64,000 nt of DNA, taken from positions 17,765,501 to 17,829,500 of the forward strand of contig CM043869.1 of the NCBI GenBank assembly GCA_023846275.1, written 5' to 3'. A program made the translations under genes and the position numbers. This document shows, in pieces, positions 60,809 through 64,000 of this stretch. The DNA comes from Vanilla planifolia (taxonomy: Eukaryota > Streptophyta > Magnoliopsida > Asparagales > Orchidaceae). The notes under the pieces were generated by a model that made no database searches, was not told the DNA's origin, and was given only the letters and a program-made list of their open reading frames with translations. Numbering within the stretch: position 1 is the first letter of the stretch; each line of letters begins with the position of its first letter.

Positions 60809-63197
60809 AAAAAAAATTATCAATTCAAAATTAGTACTCATCTTAAACAAGGATAATCCTAAAACTATTATCAATTTAATACACATTTACGTATGTAGCT
60901 TTGCTAAGAAAATATTTTTTGAGTTACTTGCCTCTAAATTACAATAGATCCTACCTTATTTAATATCTCTTAAACAATAAAGCTTTCTTAAGGGTTGGGA
61001 CATTATCAAGAATATACTTCTAGTGAAAGAAATAGTAGATGCAATAAATAAGAAAACATGAAGGAGTAATTGCATTTCAAATTTGATGCAAATAACGCTT
61101 TTGATAAGCTATATTGGTATTTCTTACAATTAGTTCTTCTAATTTTGGTTTTGATGCAAGATTTATTAGTCTATTATGAAAATCTTCAATAATAACTAGT
61201 TGTTCCTTACTATTAATGTCAAAAGAAAATGATTTTTTAGGCTTCTAGAGGACTTAAATAAGAAAATCATTGATCTCCCTTCTTTCCATATTGGTTGTTG
61301 AAGTTTTCATCCATGGGCTTAATCATCTCTTCATGTAAAGAAAAGCTCTCAACTATGCACTTCTCAGATGCTATCCAAATAATTCCCATCTTAGTTTTGT
61401 AGATGATTCCATTATATTCACAAGAGAAGATAAGAGATCCATGTCTAACATTAAGATTTTTGTATGGGAATTCCAAGGGGCTTCTGATTGCTCTTCAACT
61501 GTCAAAAAAGCTCCCTAATAAGTAGTAAAAATTATAAATAAGGGTAAGTTTGCATACTTGGTCAATTATTGGGCTTCAAGAGCAGTCATTTACTTATTTA
61601 AGATATACACAATACAAGGGAACTAAATGAAAATAATGTTATCCATGGGTCAAAAGTTAATCCTCATTAAACATGTTCTTGCTTCTATTCTTATGCACAT
61701 TTTGATAATTTCTTTCCCTCTAAAAAGATTGAAAGTCTCATGAATTGATTTTCATGAAGGGACCCAATTCAATGCCATAAACATCATTGGGCAAGCTGGA
61801 AGAAAGTAAACTATCCAATTAAGGTAAATAGGCTAGGTTTAAAGAAGCTTGAAGACATGATAGCTTCTTTTAGCATGAAGTTTTTTTTGGAAGATGCAAA
61901 TTACCAATTCTTTGTGGGGCCTTTTCATGTAGTCTAAATATTTCTTGAGAAGAAGAAAATTTACACTTCCTCAACTTGGAATCATATGAAATTCTTAAAA
62001 TTCAATTGCTCTATCTACTGGACATTCACCACTAATGGTACATTCAGCACAATTGGCTTGGGAATCAAAAAGGGTTGAAGATTTGATTCTCAAATCTAAA
62101 AAGAAACTATGGACCAGCAAGCTTCTATTAAAGATCTCCATTCTAATATGACAAACACTCAATAAAATGTTGTGTTTCCCAAAAGCCTTAGACAAACTCA
62201 ATTTTCAATTAGCATCCAAGTGTTAGTTGTATTCTAAGAAAAATGTGGAAAACCCACAACTTAACATTGACATCTCTTCTAATATGCATTTTTCAATTGT
62301 CATTGGCTAAGGAAAATTTAGAGCTAGTTTGCCAATCTCCTAAATATGCGTGAGGTGAATTTCAAATACTTCCATTCTTTGCTTTAACATTGATGGAGGA
62401 ATGGTTCCAAAAAACTACAAGGAAAGAAGTTACCCAACTAATGCTTGCTATTATTTGTTGGAAATTTTTTAAAGCCCACAACTTAACATTGTTTGAGGAG
62501 GCCAAACTTTCAATAAGCAGCATTACAAGAAACGTCTAATTCACTTGTTATAAATATTTCAATGCTTTTCACTAGTTCAAATGAGTCCATCAAACTCTCA
62601 CTTGGTCTAATGATTTAATTCCTCCATTCTCAAAGGGAAAATACAAATACATTTAGATTGTGAACTAGGATCCTCCCATTAACAATCTTTTAAAATTGAA
62701 CATAGATGGATTAGCCCATGGTAATCCTAGTTCTATCAGTTGTGGTGGGATCATTAGAGATCATTTTAGTCAGATAGTAAAAGTATTCTCTACATTCATA
62801 GGTTCTAATACTAATGTGGAAGTGGAAGGATTGACACTACTATTAGAACTCCCTATGCAAAACTTGAGTGCTTCCAATATTCATGTGGAACTAAATTGTC
62901 AAATAATTTTAAACATGATACAAGCAAATAATGGGACAATTTCTTGCTTAAATGGCTACCACAAGTTTAGAATTCAATACCTTTGATGCTCACCAGCTAC
63001 CAAATTACTATAAGGGTCTAATTAAGCTGGATAGGGTTCAATTCCCTTAATAACATCATTCAAAACTATATAAATTCCATCAAATATTTAGCTTTTATGC
63101 ATTATAGGATTTGTCTTGTCTTTAATTCATCTATTATAACAAACTACCTTTTATGTAATTCTTTCAAAATGTAATAAATTTAAATTTACAAAAAAAA

Positions 63198-63924
63198 ACT
63201 ACTTATAATGGACAATAGATACTACCCTCCAAAACTTATCCTAATCGCTTTCTCCAGAACTTCTTTCAATTGCCACATGAATCCTCAAGCTTGATGTGCA
63301 TGTGGCATGAATTTTAATGTACATAATGAACTTCTTATAACTCAACAAATAAATTGTTTTTTTATAAATAGACATTCAATGAAATAATGATAACTTATAA
63401 TAATAGAGTGATAACAAAAAATGGCATATTTGTATAGAAAAGTATAAGAGTATTTATGAGTGTGTGCTTAAGTCTAGTATTCCGAAGGATGGATCAAAGC
63501 TTCAAGGTTAGGAGCCCACTTAACCAATCTTGTAATATAATAAAAATTAAAAAATTTAATATACCGAAAACATTTGAGAGCACATAAACTTATTAACCCC
63601 ATATCTTGTGAGATTTGATAATAATAAAACTAAATAAATTATCTACTAATCTTTAATGAAAGATGTTAGGAACAAAGAATATTGAGAATTGAAGAGGATA
63701 AACCACATATGAGGAAAGTCGAAGTTTGTGGTGGTATTTCTCAAGAAAAGTGGCTTAACTTTCAAACCAAGGAGATTATGACAACTCTAATGGAGTGGCT
63801 GCTCATCCAAAACTAATCAAATACTACTTTAAAAGGGTTAAAATGTCAAACCTTCACTTAATACTTCACGAACCATATGATTGCATTCATGTATACTTCC
63901 ATGCTGTCCTTAATGTAATCTATG
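63198..63924. other. AT-rich intergenic sequence, no gene recognised
   Basis: Follows the LINE's A-run. Stop-dense; no domain or RNA gene was recognised. Confidence 0.55.
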
Positions 63925-64000
63925 TCAAGCTAATGCACAAGTGGGGGTGAATTATATTTTTAATCTTTTTGTTATTTTGAAAACTATTTCTTAAATTAAA
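63925..64000 (+). mobile_element. Possible start of an LTR retrotransposon, cut by the window edge
   Basis: TAATGCACAAGTGGGGGTGAATTATA followed by TTTTTAAT resembles the sequence at 22825-22870. Only 76 bp are visible. Confidence 0.35.

Larger units (their letters stand above)
56163..62986 (+). pseudogene. LINE ORF2 remnant (endonuclease, RT, RNase H), interrupted
   Basis: The readable pieces are: endonuclease (56163 to about 56760), RT fingers (about 57180-57600), RT palm from about 60830 with an NNAFDKLYWYFLQ-like motif A region near 61088-61125, RT thumb and connection (61550-61960), and RNase H with LNIDGLAHGNPSS...GGIIRD (62693-62760) and a VEVEGLTLLLEL helix. The YADD/FADD motif was not found and may lie in decayed sequence near 61200-61500. 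The RNase H segment alone is open for 96 codons, unusually well preserved for this element. Confidence 0.78.
55730..63197 (+). mobile_element. Old LINE, split by a solo LTR
   Basis: A plant-type LINE whose parts appear in correct order on the plus strand. The end of ORF1 (to about 56146, with an FTLVSSRKAKNG-like ending) is followed by the endonuclease from 56163 (MSNLLIWNVK; RGDFNF near 56550), then the RT N-terminus (MDEIKQIIFKIDSHNA, about 57450). After the insertion come the RT core from about 60830, the thumb (LILIKHVLASI near 61650), the post-RT region near 61790-61950, and RNase H at 62690-62986. It ends in AATAAATTTAAATTTAC plus an A-run near 63190. Stops and frameshifts are many, and the composition has drifted to AT, so it is much older than the LINE at 863-7229. 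Confidence 0.82.

Noticed and set aside
61267-61476. Minus-strand frame of 69 codons
   Set aside because: It lies across the decayed RT region of a plus-strand LINE and shows no domain.

Overview
This is a nuclear plant (flowering-plant) window. It holds three conserved plant genes with canonical spliceosomal introns (a group F bZIP, a saccharopine-dehydrogenase-like oxidoreductase and SPT6), set among plant-type LINEs carrying RNase H and Ty3/Gypsy LTR sequences. The background is very AT-rich, and GC rises mainly in the younger transposons and in exons. The species cannot be named from the sequence alone.

Layout. 1-7560: an AT-rich repeat (here called R) interrupted by a GC-rich, nearly full-length LINE (about 873-7219) that is broken by stops, frameshifts and small deletions. 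7561-12980: AT-rich intergenic sequence with a possible short solo LTR. 12985-19964: a second R copy interrupted by a roughly 3.2-kb solo LTR on the minus strand, which is itself interrupted by a 3.04-kb solo LTR of the same family on the plus strand with a perfect 5-bp target duplication. 19965-29500: decayed LTR-retrotransposon sequence, including a Gypsy 5' LTR with primer-binding site, a plus-strand gag, a minus-strand protease-RT-RNase H block and a truncated second LTR. It also contains a tandem duplication of about 396 bp.

29870-54250 is the genic core. The bZIP (30520-31191, plus) carries a Cys/His-rich zinc-sensor motif. The saccharopine-dehydrogenase-like gene (33529-42204, plus) has 13 coding exons that join in frame to 412 aa. 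SPT6 (42579-53996, minus) has 17 coding exons that join in frame to 1629 aa. The last two genes converge tail to tail, with 374 bp between their stop codons.

54250-64000: AT-rich sequence dominated by a second, much older LINE (about 55730-63197). It is split by a 3.2-kb solo LTR (57609-60808) that contains a 67-bp tandem repeat.

The three genes do not form a pathway: zinc-responsive transcription, a probable NAD(P)-dependent oxidoreductase of unknown substrate, and RNA polymerase II elongation/chromatin. No rRNA, tRNA or CRISPR array was recognised. The most unusual structure is the inverted pair of nested same-family solo LTRs.
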